NCBI RefSeq assembly: GCF_014904695.1
Contig: NZ_JACXXN010000002.1
Coordinates: 186,001 to 250,000 of the forward strand
Source of the DNA: Nostoc sp. MG11
GTDB taxonomy: Bacteria; Cyanobacteriota; Cyanobacteriia; Cyanobacteriales; Nostocaceae
Reading direction: 5' to 3'
Length of the DNA stretch: 64,000 bases
In this document: positions 33,647 through 42,369 of the stretch, piece by piece
Layout: every line of letters begins with the position of its first letter
How positions within the stretch are numbered: the first letter of the stretch is position 1
Program-made: the position numbers and the translations under genes
Notes under the pieces: model-generated
Database searches by the model: none
What the model saw: the letters and a program-made list of their open reading frames with translations, nothing else
What the model was told of the DNA's origin: nothing

Positions 33647-34495
33647 ATGAATAAACAAATTGCCTCACCGCGTCATATTCTTGAAGAAATTGTCTGGTAT
33701 AAAAAGCAAGAAGTTTCTCAAATGCAGCAAGAACTGCCTTTAACTTCTTTACAACAACAGTTAACTGCTGCTCCGAATGTGCGAAATTTTTTGACGGCTT
33801 TGCAGCAGAATTCTAGTCAACCTAGCTTAATTGCCGAAGTTAAAAAAGCATCACCGAGTCGTGGGGTGATCCGGGCGGATTTTGAGCCAGTGGCGATCGC
33901 TCAAGCTTATGAACGAGGTGGTGCAGCTTGTCTATCAATTCTCACTGACCAAAAGTTCTTTCAAGGCAGTTTTGAGAATCTGCGTGCTGTGCGATCGCAG
34001 GTAGCATTACCCCTACTGTGTAAGGAGTTTATCATTGACCCTTACCAAATTTATTTAGCACGGACGGCGGGTGCGGATGCTGTATTATTAATTGCTGCCA
34101 TCCTTTGTGATCAAGAACTCCAGAATTTTTTGCACTTGATTCACGATTTGGGAATGACTGCGCTGGTGGAAGTCCATACTTTGAATGAACTAGATCGAGT
34201 GTTACAGCTTGATGGCTTACGTTTAGTAGGAATCAACAATCGCAATCTTGAAGATTTTACAGTTGATTTAGCAACAACACAGCAACTTCTAGCAGAGCGG
34301 CAACAACAATTGCAAACGGATATCACCGTTGTCAGTGAGTCTGGACTATATACACCCGCTGATTTATCTATTGTGGCTGAGGCTGGTGCTCGTGCGGTTT
34401 TGGTAGGAGAGTCTTTGATTAAACAAAGTGATATAGAGCAAGCTGTGCGTAATCTTTTGAGCAGCCAATACATTGCAGAGAGTTTAAAGGTTTAG
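33647..34495 (+). CDS. trpC: indole-3-glycerol phosphate synthase
   Basis: A 282-residue TIM barrel that closes carboxyphenylamino-deoxyribulose phosphate to indole-3-glycerol phosphate. Motifs: N-terminal [36 protein letters not shown] (catalytic Lys), [47 protein letters not shown] and [11 protein letters not shown]. Complete and of normal length. The stop codon (TAG at 34493) lies inside the first unit of a nine-copy 21-bp tandem repeat. A cluster-borne copy, probably additional to a housekeeping trpC. Confidence 0.93.
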   Translation: MNKQIASPRHILEEIVWYKKQEVSQMQQELPLTSLQQQLTAAPNVRNFLTALQQNSSQPSLIAEVKKASPSRGVIRADFEPVAIAQAYERGGAACLSILTDQKFFQGSFENLRAVRSQVALPLLCKEFIIDPYQIYLARTAGADAVLLIAAILCDQELQNFLHLIHDLGMTALVEVHTLNELDRVLQLDGLRLVGINNRNLEDFTVDLATTQQLLAERQQQLQTDITVVSESGLYTPADLSIVAEAGARAVLVGESLIKQSDIEQAVRNLLSSQYIAESLKV

Positions 34496-34674
34496 TGATG
34501 AACCCCAAAGGTTTAGTGATGAACCTCATTAGTTTGGTGACGAACCCCATTAGTTTGGTGACGAACCCCATTAGTTTGGTGATGAACCTCATTAGTTTGG
34601 TGATGAAGCTCATTAGTTTGGTGACGAACCTCATTAGTTTGGTGATGAACCTTAAATGTTTGGTGACGAACCTC
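34486..34674. repeat. 21-bp tandem repeat, nine copies, spanning the trpC stop
   Basis: Nine head-to-tail units of exactly 21 bp with consensus ATTAGTTTGGTGACGAACCTC; variants alternate TGATG/TGACG and end CCCC, CCTC or CCTT. The first two and last units begin AAAGG or AAATG. The phase is perfect with no indels over 189 bp. The first unit contains the trpC stop codon. Because 21 is divisible by three, both strands show spurious open frames. Confidence 0.9.
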
Positions 34675-34686
34675 AAAGACGTTACA

Positions 34687-34716
34687 TGTAGAGACGTTAC
34701 ATGTAACGTCTCTACA
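34687..34716. repeat. 30-bp perfect palindrome upstream of trpA
   Basis: TGTAGAGACGTTACA followed by its exact reverse complement. An extra AGACGTTACATG half lies just before it (34677 onward). Same family as those at 29328 and 30850. Confidence 0.75.
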
Positions 34717-34786
34717 GGGTTTCTGCTGTAATTACTAATTTTTGATTATTCCAAAGCTGTTAACAAACCATTAACTATTTTTCAGA

Positions 34787-35614
34787 ATGACTTCTATCTC
34801 CGATTACTTTCAAACTTTACGCGATCGCAAACAGTGTGCTTTGATTCCTTTTATCACAGCTGGCGATCCTAATTTAGAAACCACTGCCGAAGCTTTACGC
34901 ATCTTAGATCGCAATGGTGCTGACTTCATTGAGTTGGGTATTCCCTACTCCGATCCTTTGGCAGATGGGCCTGTGATTCAAGCCGCAGCAACTCGCGCCT
35001 TACAAAAAGGGACAAAATTAGAGCAAGTGCTAGAGATGTTACAAGATGTGATTCCTAGCTTGAAAGCACCGATAATTTTATTTACCTACTACAATCCAAT
35101 TTTGCACCGGGGTATTAAGCCGTTTTTAGCATCTATTGCTACTGCTGGAGCGCGAGGATTAGTAGTACCAGATTTACCCTTAGAAGAGGCGGAAGAATTA
35201 ATACATACTGCTGCTGCTTTTGGAATTGAAGTAATTTTACTCGTAGCTCCTACTAGTTCTCAGGATAGAATCGAAGCGATCGCTCGTCAATCTCAAGGAT
35301 TTATCTACCTGGTGAGCGTAACAGGTGTTACGGGTATGCGTTCTCAACTCCAAGAACGCGTAAAGCATTTAGTAAAGGATTTGCGGAGTGTCACCGATAA
35401 ACCTATTGGTGTTGGCTTTGGTATTTCAGATCCAGAACAAGCATATCAAGTAATGGAATGGGGTGCAGATGCGGTGATTGTTGGTAGTGCCTTTGTCAAA
35501 CGCTTAGCTGAAGGTAGCCCAATTCAAGGACTACAAGCTATAGAACAACTTTGTAAAGAACTTAAAGTTGCAATTACCCCTGCATCTTTGCAACAGGTTG
35601 GTTCCGCTAAGTAA
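34787..35614 (+). CDS. trpA: tryptophan synthase alpha subunit
   Basis: A 275-residue TIM barrel that cleaves indole-3-glycerol phosphate to indole. Signature [19 protein letters not shown] carries the catalytic Glu and Asp; [24 protein letters not shown] and [12 protein letters not shown] bind substrate phosphate. Full length. It partners with the TrpB encoded 145 bases downstream. In Nostoc punctiforme a tyrosinase gene separates trpA from trpB; here only a short spacer with a dispersed repeat is present. Confidence 0.93.
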   Translation: MTSISDYFQTLRDRKQCALIPFITAGDPNLETTAEALRILDRNGADFIELGIPYSDPLADGPVIQAAATRALQKGTKLEQVLEMLQDVIPSLKAPIILFTYYNPILHRGIKPFLASIATAGARGLVVPDLPLEEAEELIHTAAAFGIEVILLVAPTSSQDRIEAIARQSQGFIYLVSVTGVTGMRSQLQERVKHLVKDLRSVTDKPIGVGFGISDPEQAYQVMEWGADAVIVGSAFVKRLAEGSPIQGLQAIEQLCKELKVAITPASLQQVGSAK

Positions 35615-35639
35615 AAAAGCGCGACGCTGCTGAATTGAC

Positions 35640-35745
35640 GTATAAACTCTTTCTACCTTTGCGTTTTTGCGTGAGCTTTTTATATAGAGAAGAGTAACGA
35701 ACCGCCAAGACGCGAAGAGAGCCAAGAAAAGATATTTGAACATAA
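35640..35745. repeat. dispersed repeat in the trpA-trpB spacer
   Basis: Contains AACGAACCGCCAAGACGCG, the reverse complement of the sequence just before the EboF-like gene (about 29425-29450). Such segments are common in spacers of Nostoc-like genomes. Nothing recalls tyrosinase (no HxxxH copper motifs). Confidence 0.55.
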
Positions 35746-35759
35746 GAGGATTTTAAACT

Positions 35760-36989
35760 GTGGTAAGTATACAAGACATCAATACTGCAAGTGTGCATCC
35801 CGACTCTTTGGGCAGATTTGGCAGATTCGGTGGAAAGTACGTTCCAGAAACCTTAATGCCTGCATTGAGCGAGTTGGAAACTGCATTTGAGCAATATCGC
35901 GATGAGGCGAGTTTCCAAGCTGAACTGCAAAATTTACTCCGGGATTATGTAGGTCGTCCCAGTCCTTTATATTTTGCTGAACGTCTGACAACACACTATG
36001 CTAGACCAGATGGCACGGGAGCGCAGATTTATTTAAAGCGTGAAGATTTAAATCATACAGGCGCTCACAAGATTAATAATGCTTTGGCTCAGGTGTTGCT
36101 AGCCAAGCGTATGGGCAAGCAGCGGATTATTGCAGAGACGGGTGCTGGTCAACATGGGGTTGCTACTGCAACTGTGTGTGCGCGGTTTGGTTTAGACTGC
36201 GTAATTTACATGGGTATCCACGACATGGAACGGCAAGCCCTGAATGTGTTTCGGATGAAGCTGATGGGGGCAGAAGTTCGTCCAGTTGAGGCGGGGACGG
36301 GAACTCTCAAGGATGCAACCTCTGAGGCAATTCGGGACTGGGTGACAAATGTGGAAACAACTCATTATATCCTGGGTTCTGTTGCTGGGCCTCATCCATA
36401 CCCGATGATTGTGCGTGATTTCCATGCGGTAATCGGTAAAGAAACTCGCTCTCAATGCCAAGAAAAATGGGGAGGACTACCAGATATTCTTCTGGCTTGT
36501 GTTGGCGGCGGTTCCAATGCGATCGGATTGTTCCATGAGTTTGTGCATGAAGCATCTGTGCGTCTGGTTGGGGTCGAGGCTGCGGGTGAAGGTGTGAATA
36601 CAGAAAAGCACGCTGCAACCTTGACAAAAGGACGAATAGGTGTATTGCACGGTGCAATGAGCTATTTACTGCAAGATGATGACGGTCAAGTAGTTGAGGC
36701 ACATTCGATTAGTGCAGGGCTGGACTATCCTGGCGTTGGGCCTGAGCATAGTTATTTAAAGGATCTTGGTCGTGCTGAATATTACAGCGTAACTGATAAA
36801 CAGGCGCTAGAAGCATTTCAAAGACTTTCACGGCTAGAAGGGATTATCCCAGCTTTAGAAACCGCTCATGCGATCGCCTATCTAGAAACCCTCTGTCCTC
36901 AGCTTGATGGTAGTCCCCGCATTGTCATCAATTGCTCTGGTAGAGGTGACAAGGATGTGCAAACTGTGGCGAAAGTCATTAGTCATTAG
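35760..36989 (+). CDS. trpB: tryptophan synthase beta subunit
   Basis: A 409-residue PLP enzyme joining indole and serine to tryptophan. It starts with GTG at 35760, nine bases after AAGAGGA. Motifs: [19 protein letters not shown] lysine in [27 protein letters not shown], phosphate-binding GGGSNAIG and C-terminal [10 protein letters not shown]. Complete. Its last codons (GTC ATT AGT CAT TAG) fall in a run of ATTAGTC heptamers, so the extreme C-terminus ending in Ser-His is repeat-encoded. Cluster copy supplying tryptophan for ScyB. Confidence 0.93.
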   Translation: MVSIQDINTASVHPDSLGRFGRFGGKYVPETLMPALSELETAFEQYRDEASFQAELQNLLRDYVGRPSPLYFAERLTTHYARPDGTGAQIYLKREDLNHTGAHKINNALAQVLLAKRMGKQRIIAETGAGQHGVATATVCARFGLDCVIYMGIHDMERQALNVFRMKLMGAEVRPVEAGTGTLKDATSEAIRDWVTNVETTHYILGSVAGPHPYPMIVRDFHAVIGKETRSQCQEKWGGLPDILLACVGGGSNAIGLFHEFVHEASVRLVGVEAAGEGVNTEKHAATLTKGRIGVLHGAMSYLLQDDDGQVVEAHSISAGLDYPGVGPEHSYLKDLGRAEYYSVTDKQALEAFQRLSRLEGIIPALETAHAIAYLETLCPQLDGSPRIVINCSGRGDKDVQTVAKVISH

Positions 36990-37000
36990 TCGTTTGTCAT
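36974..37000 (+). repeat. heptamer repeat at the trpB stop
   Basis: GTCATTAGTCATTAGTCGTTTGTCATTTG: successive 7-bp units of the GTCATTA type, starting inside the last trpB codons. The same heptamer recurs at 46047-46080 and around 57247. Confidence 0.7.
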
Positions 37001-37015
37001 TTGTGATTGATTAAT

Positions 37016-38116
37016 ATGACAGTTGTAACTCAAACTCTACCTGATAAAATTCCAGTCACGCTTGATTCCTACGATTGGTCAGCTATATTACAACAATTGC
37101 TTGATCGGCGATCGCTCTCTACTTTTCAAGCTGGGGATCTGATGCAAGGTTGGCTCAAAGATGCCATTCCTCCTGTATTATCAGGAGCAATCTTAACAGC
37201 TATTCAAGCCAAAGGCGTATCCGCAGAAGAATTAGTTGGCATGGCTAGCGTTTTGCAAGCTCAAGGTTTAGGGACTGGGAAAGAGCCTTCTCAATCCCTA
37301 ACTCCTCTAATTGATACCTGCGGAACTGGCGGAGATGGAGCTTCAACCTTTAATATTTCTACTGCTGTTGCTTTTGTCGCCGCAGCAGCAGGGGTAAAAG
37401 TTGCTAAACACGGCAATCGTTCCGCATCTAGTAAGGCTGGTTCTGCGGATGTGTTGGAAGCTTTGGGTATAAATCTCAACGCTAGTCCTGAGAAAGTGCA
37501 AGCGGCTGTAGGGGAAGTTGGAATCACCTTTTTGTTTGCCCCAGGCTGGCATCCGGCACTGAAAGCAGTTGCCGCTTTACGGAAAACTTTGAAAGTGCGT
37601 ACTATTTTTAACCTGCTTGGCCCGCTAGTCAATCCAATGCGACCAACAGGGCAAATTATCGGTGTGAACGACCCACTTTTACTAGAGGCGATCGCTCAAG
37701 CTTTATCACAATTAGGATGTCGCCAAGCGATCGCACTCCACGGACGAGAAAGGTTAGATGAGGCTGGTTTAGCAGATGTTACTGACTTGGCTGTGCTTCA
37801 ACAAGAGAAGGTGCGTTGCATCACACTGAATCCTCAAGAACTGGGCTTAAATTCTGCACCGACTGAGGCGTTAAGGGGTGGAGATGTCCAAGAAAATGCC
37901 GAAATTTTGAAGGCTGTTCTCCAAGGTAAAGGCACTCAAGCACAACAGGATGTGGTTGCTTTAAATACAGCTTTAGCGTTTCAAGTCAGTGAAGCCACTG
38001 ATGAGGAAACGGATATCTTGGCAGGTTGTGTTAAAGGTATTGCCCTGGCTCAAGAAATTCTGCAAAGTGGCGCGGCTTGGGCGAAGTTAGAACAGCTTGC
38101 CGAGTTTTTGCACTAA
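37016..38116 (+). CDS. trpD: anthranilate phosphoribosyltransferase
   Basis: 366 residues; transfers phosphoribosyl from PRPP to anthranilate. Signature [17 protein letters not shown] binds [24 protein letters not shown] and [19 protein letters not shown] are family hallmarks; HGRERLDEA is near the C-terminus. ATG 37016 is chosen over an in-frame TTG at 37007. An N-terminal extension of about 20 residues ([19 protein letters not shown]) precedes the usual start of the domain. The gene after it is aroG. Confidence 0.93.
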   Translation: MTVVTQTLPDKIPVTLDSYDWSAILQQLLDRRSLSTFQAGDLMQGWLKDAIPPVLSGAILTAIQAKGVSAEELVGMASVLQAQGLGTGKEPSQSLTPLIDTCGTGGDGASTFNISTAVAFVAAAAGVKVAKHGNRSASSKAGSADVLEALGINLNASPEKVQAAVGEVGITFLFAPGWHPALKAVAALRKTLKVRTIFNLLGPLVNPMRPTGQIIGVNDPLLLEAIAQALSQLGCRQAIALHGRERLDEAGLADVTDLAVLQQEKVRCITLNPQELGLNSAPTEALRGGDVQENAEILKAVLQGKGTQAQQDVVALNTALAFQVSEATDEETDILAGCVKGIALAQEILQSGAAWAKLEQLAEFLH

Positions 38117-38149
38117 CTGCTAACTAATCAAACTATACAGGAAAAGAAA

Positions 38150-39214
38150 ATGATTGTAGTACTTAAGAGCGGTACACCTATTGACGAAGTTACTCGGCTG
38201 AGCAAAGAACTGAGTGATGCTTGGGGAGTAAAAGTAGAAAAAAGTGTCGGCAAGCATAAAGTTGTCTTGGGAATGATTGGCGAAACTGCAACCCTTGATC
38301 GTTTGCAAATTCAGAAGTTTAGTCCTTGGATTGAGGAAGTCTTGCGCGTGGAGAAACCTTTCAAGCGGGTTAGTCGAGAATTCCGGCATGGAGAAGCCAG
38401 CGAGGTTGTTGTACCCACACCTAATGGTCGTGTTTACTTCGGCGAGCATCATCCTTTGGTGGTAGTGGCTGGGCCTTGCTCTGTCGAGAACGAAGAGATG
38501 ATTGTGGAGACAGCAAAGCGGGTTAAAGCAGCAGGAGCAAAGTTTCTGCGTGGGGGAGCCTACAAACCTCGGACTTCACCTTATGCGTTTCAAGGACATG
38601 GTGAGAGTGCTTTGGATTTATTGGCAGCAGCGCGTGAAGTTACAGGTTTGGGTATCATCACAGAAGTTATGGATACTGCCGACTTAACAGCAGTGGCGAG
38701 AGTAGCTGATGTGATCCAAGTGGGAGCGCGAAATATGCATAACTTCTCGTTGTTAAAAAAGGTCGGCGCTCAAGATAAACCTGTGCTGCTCAAGCGCGGC
38801 ATGTCTGCCACAATTGACGAGTGGCTGATGGCAGCAGAATATATCCTGGCATCAGGAAATCCAAATGTGATTCTTTGTGAACGGGGAATTAGAACCTTCG
38901 ATGGCAAATATGCTCGCAATACTCTAGATTTATCAGTACTTCCAGTATTGCGATCGCTCACTCACTTACCAATTATGATTGATCCTAGTCATGGTACAGG
39001 TAGATCTGAATATGTTCCACCGATGGCTATGGCCGCGATCGCCGCTGGTACAGATGCTCTAATGATTGAGGTTCACCCCAATCCAGCTAGAGCACTATCT
39101 GACGGCCCTCAATCTTTAACTCCTGAGAAATTTGACCGCTTGATGCAGGAAATGTCCATAATTGGGCAAGTTGTTGGACGTTGGCCTCAACCTGCTTTAG
39201 TTACTTCTGTTTAG
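38150..39214 (+). CDS. aroG: 3-deoxy-7-phosphoheptulonate (DAHP) synthase, class I-beta with N-terminal regulatory domain
   Basis: 354 residues; condenses PEP and erythrose 4-phosphate, the entry to the shikimate pathway. Residues 1-70 form a ferredoxin-like/ACT-type regulatory domain (MIVVLKSGTPIDEVTRLSKE) as in the Thermotoga-type enzyme. The barrel follows with VVVAGPCSVENEEM, LRGGAYKPRTSPYAFQG, LLKRGMSATIDEW and MIDPSHGTGR. The scytonemin cluster homologue is called aroG; in the B. subtilis scheme it is aroA/aroF-like. Last gene of the cluster, followed by a clear terminator. It boosts carbon flow towards tryptophan and 4-hydroxyphenylpyruvate. Confidence 0.92.
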   Translation: MIVVLKSGTPIDEVTRLSKELSDAWGVKVEKSVGKHKVVLGMIGETATLDRLQIQKFSPWIEEVLRVEKPFKRVSREFRHGEASEVVVPTPNGRVYFGEHHPLVVVAGPCSVENEEMIVETAKRVKAAGAKFLRGGAYKPRTSPYAFQGHGESALDLLAAAREVTGLGIITEVMDTADLTAVARVADVIQVGARNMHNFSLLKKVGAQDKPVLLKRGMSATIDEWLMAAEYILASGNPNVILCERGIRTFDGKYARNTLDLSVLPVLRSLTHLPIMIDPSHGTGRSEYVPPMAMAAIAAGTDALMIEVHPNPARALSDGPQSLTPEKFDRLMQEMSIIGQVVGRWPQPALVTSV

Positions 39215-39231
39215 AAGCTCAGATTCCTTTA

Positions 39232-39261
39232 GATTCCCGACTTCTCTAAGAGTCGGGAATC
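39232..39261 (+). terminator. terminator at the end of the scytonemin-aromatic cluster
   Basis: GATTCCCGACT pairs perfectly with AGTCGGGAATC around an 8-nt loop, then TTGTTGT, 17 bases after the aroG stop. It also faces the convergent VOC gene ending at 39270. Confidence 0.8.
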
Positions 39262-39269
39262 TTGTTGTA

Positions 39270-39629
39270 TTAACCAAACTCCACATATTCAATAATTGTT
39301 CCATCAGGATGTATCGCTCGCATATTGGCTCCAGTAGGGACTTGATTCGGTTCCGCCAGTATTACTGCACCCTGCTCAGTAAGTGCTTCCCTAAAGTCAT
39401 TGAGTGAGTCAACGAGAAATGTTGCTTGTGTACTCTTGAATGGAGAGAGTGCCTCAGCCGAACCAGCAATTAAAAGAATAGAACCCACACCCGCGAGTTC
39501 CAACCCAGTCTCGGAATATTCAAACCACAACCAGCAGGCTTCTGTAAAGAGGTTTTCGTAGAAAGCGATCGCGTCATCCAAGTCTGTTGGATTGAGATAA
39601 ACTCTGGTGAGGACTTTAAGAATTTGCAT
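39270..39629 (-). CDS. VOC/glyoxalase-fold protein
   Basis: 119 residues forming the two beta-alpha-beta-beta-beta modules of the vicinal oxygen chelate fold (LTRVYLNPTDLDDAIAFYENLF; ATFLVDSLNDFREALTEQGA; final IHPDGTIIEYVEFG). Metal-ligand positions are not clearly His/Glu at the start, so catalytic activity is uncertain. Members include glyoxalases, dioxygenases and resistance proteins. It is convergent with aroG, beyond the terminator, and not obviously part of the pathway. Confidence 0.75.
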   Translation of the reverse strand: MQILKVLTRVYLNPTDLDDAIAFYENLFTEACWLWFEYSETGLELAGVGSILLIAGSAEALSPFKSTQATFLVDSLNDFREALTEQGAVILAEPNQVPTGANMRAIHPDGTIIEYVEFG

Positions 39630-39933
39630 TGCAACCTGTCTATTTAGACAGCTATTGTATTTTAGCTTGCTTAATTGGCAATCATAGGTTACTAAGATTG
39701 ATCAAGAAATAGCCTATCTTCAATTTGAAAAAGGGCTTTAACTCTCTGTTCACTTAGCTTCAAACAACGTTACTCTTTCTCAATTAAAATGCATTTCCTT
39801 TCTACACCTTTAGCTCTACATCAGTCATCTGTATCGCTATAACTAATATATATACATGATTAAGCATCAGTACCTAGCTTGAGCAAGGCGTCATAAAAAA
39901 TAGCTAGACTCAGATTCTCCTAATACAGTCAGC
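39630..39933. other. spacer, nothing recognised
   Basis: 304 AT-rich bases between two minus-strand genes. It probably holds the promoter of the VOC gene. No ORF or strong structure. Confidence 0.4.
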
Positions 39934-40623
39934 CTAAATCTTCTTTCCGTGTGCATAGATAAAATAGTTATCTGTGACTTTCACATCAGCCTCAAACCTT
40001 GCTTTATTTAGCTTATATTGCAGTTCATCAGGTTGATAAAAAATCTTGACAATCTGGAACTCCTGATCATTATTTAACTTGCGGCTTTTATATATATTCC
40101 CATCATCTTCAAGTATATGATTCTTAGCCGTGGATGTAGGTTCAAAACGAGAGTCAATAATAAACACTTGTCCACCAACGCGAACAGATTGATAAACTTT
40201 CGTCAAAAATGAATCGAGTAATTGTGGCGGCACATGAGAAAGCCAAAAGGCAAAGAACATCAAATCATATTCGGTGTCAGGCTGCCATTTAAATAAATCA
40301 GTTAAGTAATATTTCACACTCGGTGAAGCTAACTTAAAGCGATTAATCGCAAGTACTTCTTCAGAAGCATCGATCACAGTAATTTTCTTGCCGATGTTTA
40401 AAAGTTCTTGTGTCCAGATACCTGTACCACTGGCTAACTCTAAAATATCATCTACTGCTCCAACTTGATATAATGCACTTTTAACAATGGCTACTTCGTT
40501 AAACCAGCGTTGATTAGTTTCTTCGCCGCGATCATAGCGTCCTATCCTATAGAACCACTGATCATATTCATTTGCTCTAGCGCGATAATACTCAATTTGT
40601 TGTTGAAGAATTTCATCCGTCAT
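39934..40623 (-). CDS. class I SAM-dependent methyltransferase
   Basis: A 229-residue Rossmann methyltransferase. Motif I is DDILELASGTGIWTQELL; the acidic residue ending strand 2 is in KITVIDASEEVL; the post-I segment YDLMFFAFWLSHVPP and GGQVFIIDSRF follow. The N-terminus (QIEYYRARANEYDQWFYR) resembles methyltransferases acting on small lipophilic or quinone-like substrates. Substrate unknown. Cytoplasmic. It is divergent from the binding-protein gene at 40.85 kb. Confidence 0.82.
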   Translation of the reverse strand: MTDEILQQQIEYYRARANEYDQWFYRIGRYDRGEETNQRWFNEVAIVKSALYQVGAVDDILELASGTGIWTQELLNIGKKITVIDASEEVLAINRFKLASPSVKYYLTDLFKWQPDTEYDLMFFAFWLSHVPPQLLDSFLTKVYQSVRVGGQVFIIDSRFEPTSTAKNHILEDDGNIYKSRKLNNDQEFQIVKIFYQPDELQYKLNKARFEADVKVTDNYFIYAHGKKI

Positions 40624-40765
40624 TCTGTATCTTGTCTGATTGAATTTAGATTTGGTGTAGCCATAACTTTTAACACATGGACTTGCGGTATGCAGTTTTA
40701 GTGACTAAGAGTATTCTTATTGCTAGGTATTTAGGTTTTTCCTTGCTATTTCATACCCAAAACTT

Positions 40766-40829
40766 GAGAGTAGCTAAAACTGCTAAAATGCTCCCTGTGC
40801 TTTGAGCCATAACTCGGAGAGTAGCTAAA
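40766..40829 (+). promoter_or_regulatory. direct repeat GAGAGTAGCTAAA upstream of a transporter gene
   Basis: GAGAGTAGCTAAA occurs at 40766-40778 and 40817-40829, each preceded by AACT. The second copy lies 22 bases before the ATG at 40851. It may be a regulatory site or chance duplication. Confidence 0.3.
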
Positions 40830-40850
40830 GAAACTCAAACAATCAAGACT

Positions 40851-41657
40851 ATGGCGGAATTGATCAACTTCAAATGGCAGCAGTTAATTCTGAGCTTAGG
40901 CTGTTTGTTACTAATTATTGCTTGTAACAGTTCTTATCGCAATATAAACCCAGGTGTTAAGCTTCTAAAGGTGGCTACAGATCCTACCTTTGTCCCTTTT
41001 GAAATCCAAACGACTAACGGTAATCTAGAAGGTTTTGATATTGACCTGATGAATGCGATTGCTAAAGTAGCAAAGTTTGCTGTTGAGTTTGAAAGCCTGC
41101 CTTTTGATGGTATGATCTCAAGTCTGCAAGCTCACAGAGTCGATGCAGCAATTAGCGGCATCACAATTACCGCTCAACGCCTCAAGACAATTTCTTTTTC
41201 ACGACCTTATTTTAAAGCCGGACTGGCGATCGCTGTTCGCCAAGATAACCAAGATATTAAAGACTTCAACAGTCTCAAGGGCAAAAAAATTGCTGTCCAA
41301 ATTGGTTCAACTGGGGCAGATTTTGCTAAAACTATTCCCAATGCCAAAATTAGTACGTTCAATTCTGGCCCAGATTTTTTCCAAGACTTGCTTAATGGTC
41401 ATGTCGATGCTGTAGTTAGCGATGCTTTCGCTACTTTGTATGCAATTAAAAATGGTAAGCTCAAAGGCATCAAAGTTGTAGATAATCTGCTCACAGAAGA
41501 ATACTACGGCATTGCTACACCAAAAAATTCACCTTATCTAGATGTAATTAACGAAGGTATAGCTACCTTATTATCCAATGGCACTTACAGGCAAATTTAT
41601 CAAAAATGGTTTGATGCCGAACCTCCGCAATTGCCAGATTCTTTGGACAGGAGTTAA
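40851..41657 (+). CDS. ABC transporter substrate-binding lipoprotein, polar amino acid type
   Basis: 268 residues. A lipoprotein signal with lipobox (CLLLIIAC, Cys about 25) is followed by the family 3 solute-binding fold: VATDPTFVPFEIQTTNGNLE, GFDIDLMNAIAKVAKF, AAISGITITAQRLKTISFSRPY and the C-terminal GIATPKNSPYLDVINEGIATL. In cyanobacteria such proteins feed amino-acid importers, anchored at the outer face of the inner membrane. No permease or ATPase gene is adjacent, so it would share components encoded elsewhere. Confidence 0.85.
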   Translation: MAELINFKWQQLILSLGCLLLIIACNSSYRNINPGVKLLKVATDPTFVPFEIQTTNGNLEGFDIDLMNAIAKVAKFAVEFESLPFDGMISSLQAHRVDAAISGITITAQRLKTISFSRPYFKAGLAIAVRQDNQDIKDFNSLKGKKIAVQIGSTGADFAKTIPNAKISTFNSGPDFFQDLLNGHVDAVVSDAFATLYAIKNGKLKGIKVVDNLLTEEYYGIATPKNSPYLDVINEGIATLLSNGTYRQIYQKWFDAEPPQLPDSLDRS

Positions 41658-41739
41658 GGTCAAAGGTCAAAAGTCAAGAGTTATCATTCTTACTACTCCA
41701 AAAACGCTGGCGATCGCTAACTCTGACAGCATATTGACA

Positions 41740-42288
41740 TCATACTAAAAATGGACGTGCTAGAAAAAAGCTAGAAATTGATTTAGCATCTACTGGCTCA
41801 CCCTCAAGAATCGCTTTCTCTAACTCTTCAGGAGTTAAAAACACAGTTTCGATGTCCTCGTCTCCGTCTTGTTCTGGTGGTGTCTCGAGCTTTTCTAAAT
41901 CTTGAGCGAGAAAAGCATAGATAATCTCATCCGAATAACCGGGGGCCAGAAAAAATTCTCCTAGTTTGCGCCATTTTTGGGCGCTATAACCAGTTTCTTC
42001 CTGAATTTCACGCTGCACTGTTTCTAGGGGGTTTTCATTAGTTTCTACAGTACCAGCAGGAAACTCTAATAGTCTTCCCTGAACTGCAAAACGATATTGG
42101 CGCACAAGTACAAGTTTACCCTCTGGCGTCACAGGTACAGCTAAAGCGCCACCGGGGTGACGAATACACTCCCATTCACCCTCTGCTTTATTGGGTAAAC
42201 GCAAGCGATTGACTTCAAAATCAAACTTGCGTCCTTTATAGAACAAGCGCTGCTTTAAAAGTTGTGGTAATTCTCTACCTAATGGCAT
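41740..42288 (-). CDS. NUDIX hydrolase, ADP-ribose pyrophosphatase-like
   Basis: 182 residues with a complete Nudix box: GTVETNENPLETVQREIQEE followed by TGY. The preceding VLVRQYRFAVQGRLLEFPAG and a Pro about 15 residues after the box (FFLAPGYSDE) are features of ADP-sugar pyrophosphatases. It probably splits ADP-ribose into AMP and ribose 5-phosphate. It is downstream of folK on the same strand, about 80 bases away, so possibly one operon. Confidence 0.87.
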   Translation of the reverse strand: MPLGRELPQLLKQRLFYKGRKFDFEVNRLRLPNKAEGEWECIRHPGGALAVPVTPEGKLVLVRQYRFAVQGRLLEFPAGTVETNENPLETVQREIQEETGYSAQKWRKLGEFFLAPGYSDEIIYAFLAQDLEKLETPPEQDGDEDIETVFLTPEELEKAILEGEPVDAKSISSFFLARPFLV

Positions 42289-42369
42289 AGTAAAATCTGA
42301 TTATCTTTAGGAGTAATGAGCGACGGCTTCCGCTGTTCAGACTTCTCTCTACTTTTAAGGATGGTAATT

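Noticed and set aside
34486-34674. CRISPR array
   Set aside because: Repeats are directly adjacent with no spacers, and no cas genes are present.
34419-34731. Open frames on both strands across the 21-bp repeats, with repetitive Ile-Ser-Leu-Val or Phe-Val-Thr-Lys motifs
   Set aside because: The period is a multiple of three, so frames stay open by repetition alone. They overlap the trpC stop, lack ribosome-binding sites and match no protein pattern.
36192-36702. Long antisense ORFs inside trpB (89 and 131 codons)
   Set aside because: Shadow frames opposite a strongly conserved gene, with no ribosome-binding site or recognisable domain.
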